Below are positions 1-12,805 of a DNA stretch of 64,000 bases, one piece after another. The notes beneath the pieces are model-generated. The model was not told the origin of the DNA. It did not search any database and was given only the letters and a program-made list of their open reading frames with translations. This DNA is from Polytrichum commune. Taxonomy: Eukaryota > Streptophyta > Polytrichopsida > Polytrichales > Polytrichaceae. How positions within the stretch are numbered: position 1 is the first letter of the stretch; each line of letters opens with the position of its first letter. A program made the position numbers and the translations under genes. The stretch is from contig OX485807.1 of NCBI GenBank assembly GCA_950295325.1, forward strand, positions 45,352,440-45,416,439, read 5' to 3'.

Positions 1-113
1 ATATGCCCAAAATTGGATGTCACTATACATCTTGTAAATCCACTACATTTTATCTTGTACAAAGTATATGTCTAGGGGTTGCAAAAGTCTTGGACATGTA
101 GAACATCATCCAA

Positions 114-2453
114 TTAGTCGACCACCATCTCCGCCACCTTCTCCAAAATAAGAGCATATGGAGTATTTGTGAGAACATACACCCCTGAGTTGCATACATG
201 GAAACCTCTGCTCTGCATGATCCTCAATTCTTTGATCAATGCCTCCATATAGGATTTCCAATTGGATATGATGTCTTCATCATCATTCTTGATAATTGAC
301 TGGTTTCTTGGAGGAAGAAGTTGTATTTCCTTTCCTATCTTATGTAGCATTTTAGTCATCCAAATTTTATTTTGACATGGAGACTCACGTACATGTTGCT
401 CAAGAAAACTCATAAAAAACTCAACACAATCACCAACATTGATGGAGCGTAGGAGGGTGCTAGCTCTCCCTCGAGCCTTGGCACATTCCTTTGTGAACTT
501 GCCGCTGATCAAGCCATGTGGGAAGTCATCGAAATTTTAATTTAGTAAGAATAATATATTGTAACCTAGTTTAACTTGTACAATTAAAGCTAGATGATGA
601 ACAATGCTCACATATCAAGTGGGATGAAGATGCCCAACCAAAATGCCACACGGTTTAGAGTCACTCCAATATATTCCACAACCTAAGCAAAACGCACATC
701 AAGTAGACTTTACATGATGTGCCCATGCCCAATCCACTGCTTTTGAAGCATGTGTAGCAATGTGACTTGCACACAAGTGCTTTACAATCCCTTAATATAA
801 ACACAATGCCAACCAATCCTTGGGTTATACGTAAGTGGTTAATTAAACCCATTCACAATGTTGACTTGAGTCAAGTTATTTAAAGATTTGGATGAATTTA
901 TAAATGTTGCTCAATCATAAAAGGCCTTCATAACTCCAACATCTTTCAAATTTAACTTGAATCCAGGACATGGGCAACTACATAGTATAGGGTTAAGCAA
1001 AAAAAACTAAAGGGCGAGGGGAGGGGGGGGGGGAGCACACAATGGGTGGGAGGGCTAGCAAAAATAGCGTTCCACTTAAATATACATAGCGTGATAAAAA
1101 AAACATAAAAAATCCCTATTTTAATGTCTCAATGTAAAACTTATGATTTATGTTTGAACATTTAAGGATATTAGAGTCATCCCTTAACCTCTAATGTCCA
1201 ATGTGACCATAATATGGGCATAGTACTTTGGATGATTTCTTTATTATTTTAACTATTCCTCTTGTTCATGTTTAAGTCTCCTATGTTCCACCACCTAGAT
1301 AATTTTGATTCAACAAAGTTGGCTATGTTTGGATTAATTCAAATACATGTGTATGCTCTCTATTGGTTTACAGTGGAACCAATCTATAAACAAAAATTTA
1401 ACATTTCTCACCTTTGCAATTTAAGGGCAACATATTGTAAACATGGTTTTTGTTGATCCCTATATGCAAATGATTCCCTGTTGATCTTAAAATTTGCATT
1501 ACACTTAAACACAATATATCCTATACATCTACTACATGAAGTTTTAGTTCGACATGTGCTCGTGAGTGTAAATACATGTGCAAGGAGCTTAATCATGGCA
1601 TTGTTGCCTCAAATTGCAAAGCTTCCCAAAAAAATCACAAAGTAATGGTTTCAAGATTTGTGAGCTGATTTGAGATGATTTGAGTAGAGGTTTGATTAAG
1701 AAAAAAACCCTAATTTATTTTCCAAATTATTGCCCCTCAAGACCACTATTGACATTCCTAGTATAATCTCCTACATAATAAAACTTTGACATTTAAAATT
1801 TGCATTGTACATAATCACCTCTAACTTGCAAACATGTATACGTTAAATTTGTCAAAAAAAAGCTTTAGATCTTTAGCTATGGTCAATGAAATTGAGGTCA
1901 CATTTTCTAGCTAAGGGAAAATTGGGCATGGGAAGTTAGGGGTTAATTCAACAAGAGTTTTGGTTAGGAGTTGGTTGTTTTTTATATTATACTTTTCATA
2001 TTTAGTAGGTTTTTGGTGCATGCTTGTAGTTGGTGTGGAGATTTGAACGAAGAGCATTTTATATTGGTTCATTGATAATCAAACTCATTTTTAAATGCCA
2101 AGAGGTGATAAAATGATTTTGGCTCCCAATGAACCTATATAAAATGTTCTTTTGCCAAACATCCTCATCGCACAAAACAATCTATTGTAGTTTCTTTTTA
2201 AAACTATACTAATAGGCACTCTCCAAAATATTCATCGAATATGCATAATATCACAAGAATCTACACAATATTATGAAGCCTTAAATCTCCCCTTGATCTC
2301 AACATGTCCATGTATAGTCTCAAAATTAATTTACAAAACCTTGAAATTATCTAAGTGATAAGTGATTCATGTCTTTTCTTGAAATGCTTCTATTGAGGAA
2401 ATTATGGTGTCAAACCAAAAACTAGTGGATGTGCCGCTCAAGAAGTCTTCCAT
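114..2453 (-). pseudogene. Decayed copy A of an unrecognised two-exon gene
   Basis: This is the left-arm counterpart of the intact gene at 51018-53945. The last exon survives as an open frame (114-512) with the shared core (NVGDCVEF..., SPCQNKIW..., YVLTNTPYALIL). Three lesions are visible. The 3' splice acceptor before the last exon reads CAA where the paralogs read CAG. There is a one-base length difference near the start of that exon, so the first dozen or so residues are read in another frame. Exon 1 is cut after about six codons: the ATG is at 2453-2451, and the sequence jumps near 2437 to what lies about 355 bp further on in the right-arm copy (51035-51389). That removes most of exon 1 and its donor. 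The upstream acceptor at about 2478 is preserved. Confidence 0.75.
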
Positions 2454-2478
2454 TGGTTGGTCAAGATCAAGCAGTATA

Positions 2479-4877
2479 CTGCACAAGCATGACATAGTCA
2501 TTGACATGAGAAACATCGGTTGAAACATATAGAAGATAAGTACCTTTTAGTCCATGCACTTTGCTTGCCAAATTTCAACTTATTTCCTTGCCACATCTAC
2601 TCGAGCAATGGTTTCAACCATCCATTGTGTGACAAATGTATTGAAATGTAGCTTTGTAACTCAAGAAATTTTTTTTGGTTACCGTATTAAGAAGGTTTCA
2701 GGTAACGAATCAATTGTCAAGGAATTGATATTGAAATTAGGACACCTTACATACCTTTAATACCATCTTTGATTACATGCGCACAAATGTATGAAGAACA
2801 TGGAACAAACTCACACACTCAACATGCACACCTCTGAGTTGAAGATTCTTGCACTAACAACAATTACACTAGAATTTTGAGCTAAGAATACACGAAATTT
2901 CAACCCAATTGCTAGCCTTGAGATGTCACCTCTGAGTCAAATGGCCTCGCAAATGGCACATCCATGCAGTCATTTTACATCCCTCACACAGTAGTAGCAA
3001 ACATACTAGTTCTTGAACACACGTCCATTTTGAAGGGACGGTCATTAGAGCACAATCAGGTGGACAAGAGAGTCAAGTCCAACCTACAACTATCATATAA
3101 CTCACCACATTTCTTACCAATGTATGGTACAAAAGGAAGCAACAAAAACAGAGGTCAATGCTCAAGCGGATTAAAGATTCAAGGCCTTGTCCATGCTAGA
3201 GGCAAAATGCCACGTTGGTGGGAGCAATTCAAAATCCAAACATGAATCTTGATTTTTTCTCCTCAATCATAAAATTACACCTAGATTGTGTTCTTTATTA
3301 TTGGTACTTGCCTCAAGTCACCACTATAATATGGTTAAGTATCATTTAAGTCGGATCTTGATTATTTTCTGCAAAAACATTTGTGGGACACATGTTGACA
3401 GTTGGGTCTAGCTTTTTGCTCTACCCAACTTGCAACACAAGTCCCAAGCCCTCACCTCCAAAAATGTTGCCATGTAGGCATCCATGTCATACTTGAAACT
3501 TAGGACCCCATGTGAAGTGGGAAGTCCCAGCTTCCATACTCTCAACGGTTGAGATTGCACGGATTGACCTCAAGTGACTTGGGACTGAGGACTTGGGAGC
3601 CCGTGTGAAGTGGCCTACGAATGTGCCTTTCACGAGAGCGGGAGGCACCAAAATGGAAACGAAATCTGCGAAGGGAATCGGTTGGAGGTCAGCTGAAGCC
3701 ACCTCTGTAGCGGCTCGCTGATGGCTCTGCTCCTTGCTTGAACCCTAAACCCATCTTGCTTGACCCTTCTCATATCTATTTTCTCTTCCCGATCGCTTCC
3801 TCGTTCGAGCTCTACGCTCCCGAGATAAATCGTGTGCGTTGATTGCGAGGGGCCCGCCTCGATGGCGGAGAGCCAGCAAGAGTATCAGGAAGAAATGAAA
3901 TGTCGAAGAACCTCAGTTTTCAAGTCCCTTTGAGACCTTCACTTAGAATCATGGTAATTTATGTCACAGAAAAGATTCGCCAAACGATCTCCTGCATCCT
4001 AGTGATGTGCACCACCCGTCAGAGAAGGGGGAGAAGGGAGATGAAGCTTGCACAAGTTTGTGCTGCACCCAATTAACTTAGCTTCAAGACTCGCAAGGCA
4101 TGAGTTCATGATTGCTCGTCCACTCCAGCTGCTCCCAGACACGCAGCTGGAATCTCTCGAGTCACTAAACATTTCTGGAACCGAGTGGTTCTCAGTTCGA
4201 GGTGCATTAGTAAGCAAGGAAACACCGCGCAAGAAGCCCCAACGGGGTGAAAGGAGAAATTTTCAATACGTGGTTTTTGAGACAGCGCTGCACATACTCG
4301 ACTCCAAACAAAAATCTTGAATTCGCCGGGTCTACAGAGCACGAACTTGCAAAGAATGCGGGCATCAAAACTGAGTGACGAACGCAAATGTATTGACATG
4401 GACTGGTTGAATGAAAATGGATATGAATACGATACAATGATGAGGAGAAGAGGAATGATAGGAATAAAATTAGTAATACCGTAGTTCGTCTAGTTGTTTA
4501 CATCTAAGAATACACTGTTCTAAGCCAAGAAATTAGAGGATCCTGGAATTTCAGAGAGGCCGGTCTCTTCTTGGACACTGTTTACAAGTTCAGTATGTGA
4601 AAATGAAGCCGGACCCCACAAGAAACTGCTCGCTCAATTGTTTGATGATTCTTCATCCAGTCCGTCAACCTACTCTTGAACACGCAACTGAGACAACACC
4701 TAACCAAACAAATAAAAAATAAAAGAATATGAACAATGAAGATAGGCTAAGAGGATTGCGCCTAGATTCGGTTTTGCACAAATGCTGTTACGTACAAGAC
4801 TGACGAACTCGTTCGGTGGTAGCTACTCGAGATGGTCGACCACCTCAACTTCCTTGTGTGCTTTCTTCAAGTGCGCA
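2479..4877. other. Conserved 5' region of gene copy A, no supported coding sequence
   Basis: This stretch is the reverse-complement counterpart of about 48.7-51.0 kb, and parts also resemble 16.9-17.5 kb. It lies upstream of the two-exon gene in all three copies. A conserved AG acceptor sits 15-28 bp before each ATG, so I read it as promoter plus 5'-untranslated exon and intron. Its short open frames are not preserved between copies and are not annotated as genes. Confidence 0.45.
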
Positions 4878-6444
4878 CAAGGAGCTTCTCACATTATCCC
4901 TCTTGATGGCCTTATCAACTAAAATGAGCCAATTGGGCCATTATGAGACAATCCTTTTGTCACAATTGATGAGATCTTTCATATTACAATTGATTATTTG
5001 TATGGTTTTATAAACATGTGTGGGTGTATTGGAATGGTTGAGTTGTATTTTAAGAACCCTCAACGGGTATTCTCTTGTACCAACTAGTAATCATTACGTT
5101 CCCATCATGTTCCCTACATTAAATTGAGCGGACCAATTGGCTCATTTTAGTTGATAAGGCCATCTTGAGAGAAGGGGAAACATGGCCCAAAACCCGTGGT
5201 TTACATGGACGAAAAGGGAGTTCATATTTTCCCCTTTAAACATTCCCTGTGTCACTTGGGAAAGCAGTCTTATTTCCCTCTTTGGAATTTCCAACATGAG
5301 AAAGTTTCTTTGATTTACCGTATTTTGCTATTAATTGGGTTTTTTAATATGGGAAAGAATAATACATTCTACTTTTCTGGTAGTTTTGCCGATCTTCTAG
5401 TGTGGTAGTTTCGCAGATCTTCTGGTGACATAGGAGAAATTTTCATCGATGCAAGACAATACCCAAGGCTCATAAGCTCGTAATGATACAACACAAAAAC
5501 ATGCTCCATCAAGGATAATGTTGGGAATTTCAACTATGTAAATCATAGAGAAGAACCCACTACATACTAAAAATGAAATGTCATATTGCATTTAATTTTC
5601 ACAAATATCCATTGATGGCACACTATAAGCATATGAGACTTGAGTGGCTTGTCTTGTGTATGTGAAAAATTGTCTTGCATCACAAAAATCTACAATTGTC
5701 ATAGGGTTGAAAGATGCCCTGGCATCAATATGCAAGTCAGATTTGTAGGCTTCATCATCATTTAGTTTGGATGGACTACTACAAGAAGGTTAGTGAAAAG
5801 CCGAAGCCTAACAAATTGGATTGATCTACAAAGGATTGGGGATACTTAAACTAAGAAATTTAATTAGAAAATAAGCTTGAGGCCTTCAAGAAAAGGCTTG
5901 GGATTTGTGGTGTCTTTGGAAACTCATCCATCGTGGATGAAGGGGCTCTAGTGAAAACAAGTCCCCCCACAATGTTGAGGGTGGGTTCATTCCACTTGAA
6001 ATCTAACAGACTAATTCAAGGTCCATGATGTTAGTTTTAGAAACTAATTCTCTAAAATTTGTTATTTTCATATTGTACAATAGCTCGTTGCATTTTCAGC
6101 TTGCTAATGTTCCAATGGATGAGTTTATGTAGACACCACAAATCCCTATCTGCGAGAAAAGTGGAGATGGGATTTTGGATGGTTTTTCCATGTGGGGTTT
6201 TGGATGGTTCTCCCATGTGGAATTTTTGATGACTTTTCAATATGAGGTTTTCGATGGTTTTCTAGAAGAATTCCCTTCTTGATATTCTCTCTTTAATTTT
6301 CCCTCTCAAGAGGAGGGAATCCGGGAAAAAAATACCCTTTTTGGCACATTTCCCCTTTGTAACAAGTAGAGCCAACTTTCCCATAAACAAGGCGGGAATT
6401 AGTACACTTTTCCCCTTGAGGGAAAGCACCAGAAGCTCCTTGTG
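4878..6444. mobile_element. 1.57-kb TIR element, absent from the right arm
   Basis: Inverted termini share CAAGGAGCTTCT and weaker similarity for about 30 bp (left from 4878, right to about 6443). The flanks repeat GCGC(A) (about 4873-4877 and 6445-6449), a possible 4-5 bp target duplication. The right arm reads straight through the corresponding place (near 48670-48680), so this is an insertion. It encodes no recognisable transposase. It contains a separate foldback (4905-5164) and imperfect tandem repeats of a 'TTTTGGATGGTTTT'-like unit at about 6170-6260. Superfamily undetermined. Confidence 0.6.
4905..5164. repeat. Small foldback with perfect 32-bp inverted ends
   Basis: Bases 4905-4936 and 5133-5164 are exact reverse complements (GATGGCCTTATCAAC... 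/ ...GTTGATAAGGCCATC), separated by about 196 bp. It is nested in the 1.57-kb element at 4878-6444, probably as a separate MITE-like insertion. It has no coding capacity. Confidence 0.7.
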
Positions 6445-6522
6445 GCGCATGTCTCACTCCTCCGAATCGCTCACCGTATCCCGAAATGAGGCATGGCAAA
6501 GTAGAGGATGCAACCTTCACTA

Positions 6523-6907
6523 AGGTAGGGGTGGCTATTTCCGTCCAAATTGCAGATGTGCCTAGTTGGGATCCTGAAACTATTTTTTTATAAATTTTGA
6601 GCACTCCGCAAAGCTGGTGCAAGAGCAACTATGAAAAAATCAAAATTTTCCAGCATGTTTATGATTTCCTACAAATTTTTAAAGGTAACCTTGTAGAGTG
6701 ACCAACACTCGCACATAGGGTACGTGGTATATCCACAGGGTGGATTTCTAAAACCGACCGCTGGCAGCCAATGAAATGCTGACAGCGCTGTGAACGGTAA
6801 AAGCACCTTGATAGGTGCTTTTGTAAAACCAGGTAAAAGCACCTAGAAAGGTGCTTCCGACATAGGGGTCGACTTTAGGACCCGCACGGAAATTGCCACC
6901 CCTACCT
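6523..6907. mobile_element. TA-flanked MITE with 22-bp TIRs
   Basis: The ends are inverted copies of AGGTAGGGGTGGC followed by (T/A)ATTTCCGT, with one mismatch over about 22 bp. They are flanked by TA (6521-6522 and 6908-6909). The right arm carries the unoccupied site with a single TA (48596-48597). A TA duplication fits a Tc1/mariner (Stowaway-like) non-autonomous element; TA-containing PIF/Harbinger targets are an alternative. No open reading frame. Confidence 0.8.
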
Positions 6908-6909
6908 TA

Positions 6910-8330
6910 CAATCTAACGATGCACCACACATGGAGTCGCTACAATCGACAGAAAGTGTGAGATCGCAGGACTACATGTTTTGTAGACCTCGTAAAGTCA
7001 GCCTTGTACACAGAACCGGTGTCTGTATACCTCCCTAATTAGATGATTATAGCCGGGAAACCGGATGATACCCTCATCTGTGCCTTCAGGCACACACAGG
7101 GATTAAGCTCGTTGGGATCTGTAAGTTACATGTGCCGCCTGACCCGGCATCCGGCACTTTGCACTAGGGGCCAAGGGAATTCCTATTCATCGATATTTAA
7201 CAGTTTGGGCCAAATCCTGAAGGAAAGCTAAAAAGCGCTGTTTGATGAGCCCACGTAGTACTAGGTAGTTGGTAGTAGCTGGTCCTTTCGTATGATCAGG
7301 CACACTTTGGACTCATCAAGACACAGCCCAGATTCCAAGGGGGAAAGGGAAAGGGTGCAGCAAGGGGAAAGGGTGCAGCTTGATTTTCTGGACGGACGGC
7401 TGTCCTTGTTTGAATATTCTTCCCTCGAAAAGTTTGTGGGGGGAACTTAGGGTTGCTTTATACTACGGTGGAGAAGTGCACCGGTCGGTCAAGAATTTTC
7501 GCTCAAGACATGGCTTGAGGTTGTCCAAGACAAGATTCTTGTCCGAGGGTTTGAGGTTGCCCAAGAAACTTGACCTCCGGAGAACTCCCCTTCAAAAAAG
7601 TGTCGCCATGTTGGCAGCCATGTCATTTTTTCATCCATGTACAAAGTTCTTCACCAAAGGACTTTTGGCCGTAGTGTAAACCACCACCGGACAAGAGTGT
7701 CACTCTCGGCCAATCAAATTTCAGAATTCCCCTAGAATTCATCTCTGGTGGACTTGCCCATTATAGTGTAAAGCGGCCCTTAATGTCCTCCGTGCAACAG
7801 TGTTGGGCACTGGTAGGCCCAGACTCCGACGGCCCATGCTCAAGATTGAAGCCCTCATATGAGTTTCATTTTGAAGGGCTCTCAAATTACAATCCTTCAA
7901 TTGAAGGGTTGGTTCAAATCCAAGACATCAATCCAAGAACATAGAAATGAAATACAAAACTCTTATTAAACTTGTGCATGAATTATATGATACATGTTTC
8001 CAGTACAATGTGAAGAATTAAGAATCAACCATCTAACTCCACTTCTTGTAGTAACAATGCCCTACGCTTGTTGGTTCTTGTAGCGGGCATATTATATTGA
8101 GAACTTCAAGTGATGTTGTCATTTTCACTTTGGGGTTGCGTTTGGAAGAGATGTTTTGAAAGAGGTATATTTTGAAGGGCCAAATTGCGTTTAAACGGCA
8201 TTGAAGACTTCAATCTTGAACACTGCCTACAGGAAAAGCGTGCAACAGTGTTGAGCGATGGTAGGCCTAGACTCCTACGGGAAAGGAGGCGGCAGTGGAG
8301 ACAACAAATTTTTTTGTGTGTCAATGGCAC
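6910..8330. other. Non-coding stretch; left-arm-specific insertion from about 7160
   Basis: 6910-7155 still matches the right arm (48.35-48.6 kb, inverted). About 7160-8300 has no counterpart there. It holds a direct repeat of about 45 bp (7793-7840 and 8238-8282, GTGCAACAGTGTTG...) and a short G/A-rich repeat near 7340-7380. I see no gene and no clean element termini. Confidence 0.4.
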
Positions 8331-8331
8331 A

Positions 8332-8447
8332 GATATAAGGTACTTTTAAGTTCTACAAGACAAGCGTCTCGATATAAGGTACTTCAAGTTCTACATAAAG
8401 AGGGTCTAGATATAAGGTACTTCAAGGTCTACAAGAAAAGGGTCCGA
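8332..8447. repeat. Three-unit tandem repeat, about 39 bp period
   Basis: GATATAAGGTACTT recurs at about 8332, 8371 and 8409, each followed by an AAG(G)TTCTACA-type segment. The right arm has only one such unit (about 48.2 kb), so the array expanded after the inverted duplication. Confidence 0.65.
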
Positions 8448-8839
8448 GTAGTTGCACAAGTGGATCGGAAGAGTCCTCAAGATATGGATCCATAATTTCG
8501 GATCAGATGGAGTGACGTGGGCCCTTAGAATATAACAATGGAATGTTGTGAGTTCAATCTGACTTTCAGTCTCCCTGCCCAACCTTTCAAGTATCTCCAT
8601 GTTATATTCTAAGGGTCCTCGGAACATGAGTTCCACACACTGAGTAATGTTATGTCCAACAAGTTTCCATTTATAATTGTTTTGATCTAAATACTATCGG
8701 TGAGATCCGAAGTGTCAAACCAAAGAAAATCACTCAAAATTTCATTCAAAATTTGGGTTTATGATTCCATCCTATAAACAAGGAGATCTAATTGCTACAT
8801 AATTTTGTCTAATCAGTGTGCGTTACCATTCGGAGTTAC

Positions 8840-9770
8840 GTGTTGGGTGCAAGCACGGTCAAGTGGACAACTCTTAATCCTTGCACATGTTTAAGTGAAA
8901 GTGACTAAACAATGTACCATAGTACCTTTACCACTGTGTCTATTTATAGAAAAATGTGAATTATGCAATTCTTTATTTAGAAATCCCATATTTAAAGGAA
9001 TATTCAATTTTTTCATATTCAAATTTTAGATTCGTTTTTTTCTATAGAATTAATAGAAATGTTTGGTTATTCTAAAAATAATTTAATTAGTGCCAAAGCG
9101 TTACAGGTACTACCGTAAGAGCTTTGAATGCTGCCAAAAAAAAGATCATGAACATTTTGAATAACTAAGTTATATCATATTCTTCAATGTGCATACTAAC
9201 TACACTAAATATGATATTTAGAGTCACTTACAATTTGGAATCACGTAACGCTAGAATTGTTTACTATACATCTCTTTTTTTTACCAACAAAGGTCAAATT
9301 GGTTGTTTTGACATAATAGAACATTAACATCTTTACTTGTTTAAAAAAATACAATAATAGTAAAATATAGGGATGTGTAACTCCAAATGGAGAGTTGACA
9401 CTAAATAACATATTTAGTGTACTTACGTTATTTGGGTAAGAGGATACTCTCAGAAAAACGTTATAGCAACACATAACTCCAAATGGTAACCCACATTAAT
9501 CAAACGAAATAGTGTAGTGACGGATTGTTTGAATGAGGAATCACTACACTAAATATTGTGTCTAATGTTACTTATTGTTTAGAATTACGCAATGCTATAT
9601 TTTTTTACTATATATCTCATATTTTGCCAACAAATGTCAAAATTGATTATTTGGACATTATAGAACATGAACAACTTTACTTGGTAAGAAATTACATCAA
9701 TAGTCACAAGATATAGCACTGTCAAACTTCAAAAAGTGATTGACAGTAAATACCATATTTAGTGCAGTTT
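8840..9770. repeat. Diverged repeat block with ACTAAATAtn-ATATTTAGTGT modules
   Basis: The segment has repeated modules in which ACTAAATA and its complement TATTTAGT lie close together, alternating with TACTATATATCTC and GAACATNAACAACTTTACTTGGT-type segments. Similar blocks occur at about 22060-22200 and 26740-27750. It also begins with the terminal-like sequence GGGTGCAAGCACGGTCAAG, seen (in either orientation) near 22200, 22795, 45345, 58320 and 59770. Probably nested old MITEs; no gene. Confidence 0.45.
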
Positions 9771-10341
9771 CACGGGTAGGTCACTCTAAGGCATTTTTGT
9801 GCACCACTTGTGGCTGGGGGTTTTTTGTTTTGGGGCTATTTACCTTCAAGGGTTGAATTAAAGCCTCCCTATAATTACTTAAATTTCAAAAATGGCCCAT
9901 TTGTTTGCACCCTTCCATTACTTATATTGTCCAAGTCACTGCAATTTTTTGTACTCTATATTTCTTTTAAGTAATAAAAGCTAATCTACTTCCTAACGCA
10001 TTGATGAGTGTTATGGGAAACCATGGAAACAAAGAAGGGTGCAAACAGTAATATCATTGCAAACAAAATTATGAAGAAAACACATAGGAGACCATAGGAG
10101 ACCATAGCAAACATACTAAACATACCTTCTAGGATCCTTATCTTCAGCCCCTATATTAATTTTACAAAAAAATAATGGCCCACATTTTATGTCCATCTAA
10201 CTTACTTATAATGGGATTGTCTACATTTAATGGCCCCTTCATTATTTGGAATTCCTTTATAATTTTTATTTCAAATGATTTTAATCCTCTCTATATTATG
10301 CCGCACGTCGTTTTTAAAATGCACTAAGTGACCTACCCGTG
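9771..10341. mobile_element. 571-bp MITE with 15-bp TIRs and 8-bp TSD
   Basis: The inverted termini are CACGGGTAGGTCACT (9771-9785) and its exact complement (10327-10341). The 8-bp flanks are TGCAGTTT (9763-9770) and CGCAGTTT (10342-10349), one mismatch. The right arm has the unoccupied site near 26745-26750. The TIR resembles that of 13604-14287. An 8-bp duplication suggests a hAT-like non-autonomous element. No coding capacity. Confidence 0.8.
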
Positions 10342-10741
10342 CGCAGTTTGAACTGGTTTGAGGAATTCAAGATGTTAGGCCAATTGCTGATCATTTTAGA
10401 GGAATCTATGGTATCGTTTTAAAGTAATAAGAATTGCTAATCCGCAAGAATTTATTGTATGTGTTCCATTGTGACCTCTCCCCTTTCATTAATTCCGTAT
10501 GTTTACCATTTAAAAGTATAAATTTGTAGGTCTTAGAACCAATTCAGTGTGTTACAGTAGTGCTTCAGTGTTCACTCTCAAACACAATAACAACTATCAT
10601 GATAAAATGATGACCATGCTAGGCTCATTGAAGTGTGGCACTTATAACATTATTAAGCAGTGTGCGATTGTTCATGTGAGGTCCTGAGAGTATAACTATG
10701 GGATGTCCCAACCTAGGGCAAGGTGACTCAAATTATGACTT

Positions 10742-10880
10742 TATATGATTAAGAATTGATTTGATTAGGACTTGATTTAATTAAGTCTTAATTTGATGAA
10801 GTCTTAATTTAATGAAGATTTAATTCAATAATTATGGCTTAATTTGATTAGGTCTTACTTTAAATAAGACTTGATTGAGA
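10742..10880. repeat. AT-rich imperfect tandem repeat (GATTAGGACTTAATT-like)
   Basis: Short units of the kind TTAATTTGATTAGGTCTTA recur at about 20-22 bp spacing. The inverted counterpart is at about 25917-26035 in the right arm, so the array predates the duplication. No gene. Confidence 0.6.
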
Positions 10881-11637
10881 GTCTCCTTGCACTAAGTTGG
10901 GGGATACCATGGTTATATTCTTAGAGCTCACATGGAAAAATTATGTTATGCCAACTTCTTCTCTTTAAAAACAATTTGAAACTCGTGAACCAACATGGGA
11001 ATTGACCATGTTTCCATGTAGCCCAAAATGGTGGATTTGAGTGAGTCTGGCTCCAAGACCCAAAAAAACATTAATTGAGTCAAAGGGCTTGGATGGAGTA
11101 TGAATCCAAAGCATGAACATTAATCTGCATAACTTTGGGGAATCCAGTAGGGTAAGTGCACCATTGACCGAACACGGCCCAAGGACCGCACAACCACCGC
11201 ACAACCACCGCACAGTTTTCAATCCTGAGAACTCTCGCAGGAACTTCGGGAACATTGAGGGAATTTCGGAGAGAACGTGAATGTACAAGTACCGCACACT
11301 GTGCGGTGAAGGGCTCACTAAGCTCTTGAGATCCACCTGTGTATGTTTGGATTCAATTTGTGATAGCTTTCACAAATGAAAATATCTTGCATTTTTATTT
11401 TTTTGTAAGAGAATCCTCACTTCACAATTAACAATCCTTCAAAATTTGAAACAATTTAAGCTTGTAAATTTGTACTTACAAGGATTTGAAGATTGATCGT
11501 GCGGTCATTGGCGCACTTACCTTAGACACCAAATGATGAATTTCCTAGAGTTAAGGTTCCCAACTAGTACATCAAATTAGAAAGAGTTTAGAAAACCCTA
11601 GGATGAGCAATGTTATAAAAATGCTAGTAGCACGCGT

Positions 11638-12805
11638 TGTCCTAATGTAAATGCGTACACTATATAGATGTGTACTTATTTTGTGTTGCATTGTGATTCT
11701 TTGATTTGGAGGAAAGTAAAAGGGAATAGAAATAGATTACCTTTTTGTTTACTCATAGTTTATTCTTAGTGACTTTTAGTTTACCCTTTTAATCTTATCT
11801 CTCTTTTTACTCTTAGCTTATCTCTTTTAGTCTTACTTCTAGTTTTATCCTTAGTTTATTTTTAGATCAATGGATAATTAGAAGCCATGTGATGAGGATA
11901 AGAGGAGGATTTTTGGGCTTATCTGACATGTGTGGTTGGATAGAAGACTCAGAGGGAGAGAAGAGGTTGGGGAGAGGAGAGTTTTTGTTGTTGTTGTTGG
12001 AAACTCATGGTGTGTGAGTGGATTTAATGAGAATCTTGAAATAAAAAAATACAGGAGTTGCGTTTCATGGTGTTGTTTTCTCGAGAGTGATCACTTGCTT
12101 GAATGGAAGTTAACAAAAAAACAAAAGTTGTGCTAGTTTGAGTGGAGGGAGGTCTGTTGGCTCTTGCAAAGAAGGGCTGAGACTTCAACCGACCATAGAA
12201 GACGGACAAGTCTTTTGTTTGCAACAAACCTTTGAGGAAGTGTAGCACTTATCGTTAGTTTTTTTTTGTGAAGATATGATTCGATCAATTTGGTGTGCAT
12301 ATGAAGATTTGAAGACTTGAAGAATTTCCAAGATTCAAGTGTGTTGTGGCTAGTTGTTATGATTTGGAGGCTAGTTGTACTTGATTTTTTTTGCATTGTA
12401 AAATTGTTGCAGGTTTTTGTGGGAAACCATAAAAGCCTCATTTCGTGTTTGTAACAAGGAAGTGGGATTGATGACCCACAAGGTTGTATTTTGTTGTTCC
12501 CATTGGTGAGGCGCGATTGCTGGTCACCATGGGTTTGAAAGTTTAGGAGCCAATCTGTCGGACGTCAGCTCGTGTTCTGATGTCCCGTTTTACCCGTCCG
12601 AGGCCTATGTTTTCTTATCACCCTACCCTTACCCTTAATCCGTTTAGAGCCGCAACAGGATAGGCCAACGGGAAAGACTTTGAAGTTTTGAAAAAACTAA
12701 AGACCGAGACTTTTGAAGACAAGAAGATTCGACGGTCCGGCAAGCAAATCTAGGTGCAGCTAAAAGCCCAGTGCTTTCCCAAAGCGGACCCCTCTCTACT
12801 CGACA
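11638..12805. mobile_element. Solo-LTR-like insertion, 1168 bp
   Basis: The segment begins TGTCC and ends CGACA (TG...CA with short inverted TGTC/GACA tips) and is flanked by GCGT on both sides (11634-11637 and 12806-12809). Across the gap the right arm reads from GATGACGTCACAT straight into GCTGCTAGCATT (25440-25460), so this is an insertion in the left arm. No second LTR or polyprotein is present. A solo LTR is the best reading; the 4-bp duplication fits a Gypsy- or other LTR-type element. Confidence 0.6.

Noticed and set aside
6960-7310. Resemblance to rRNA or structural RNA near GAATTCCTATTCATCG and GGTCCTTTCGTATGATC
   Set aside because: The matches are short and out of order relative to rRNA; no continuous rRNA domain could be followed.
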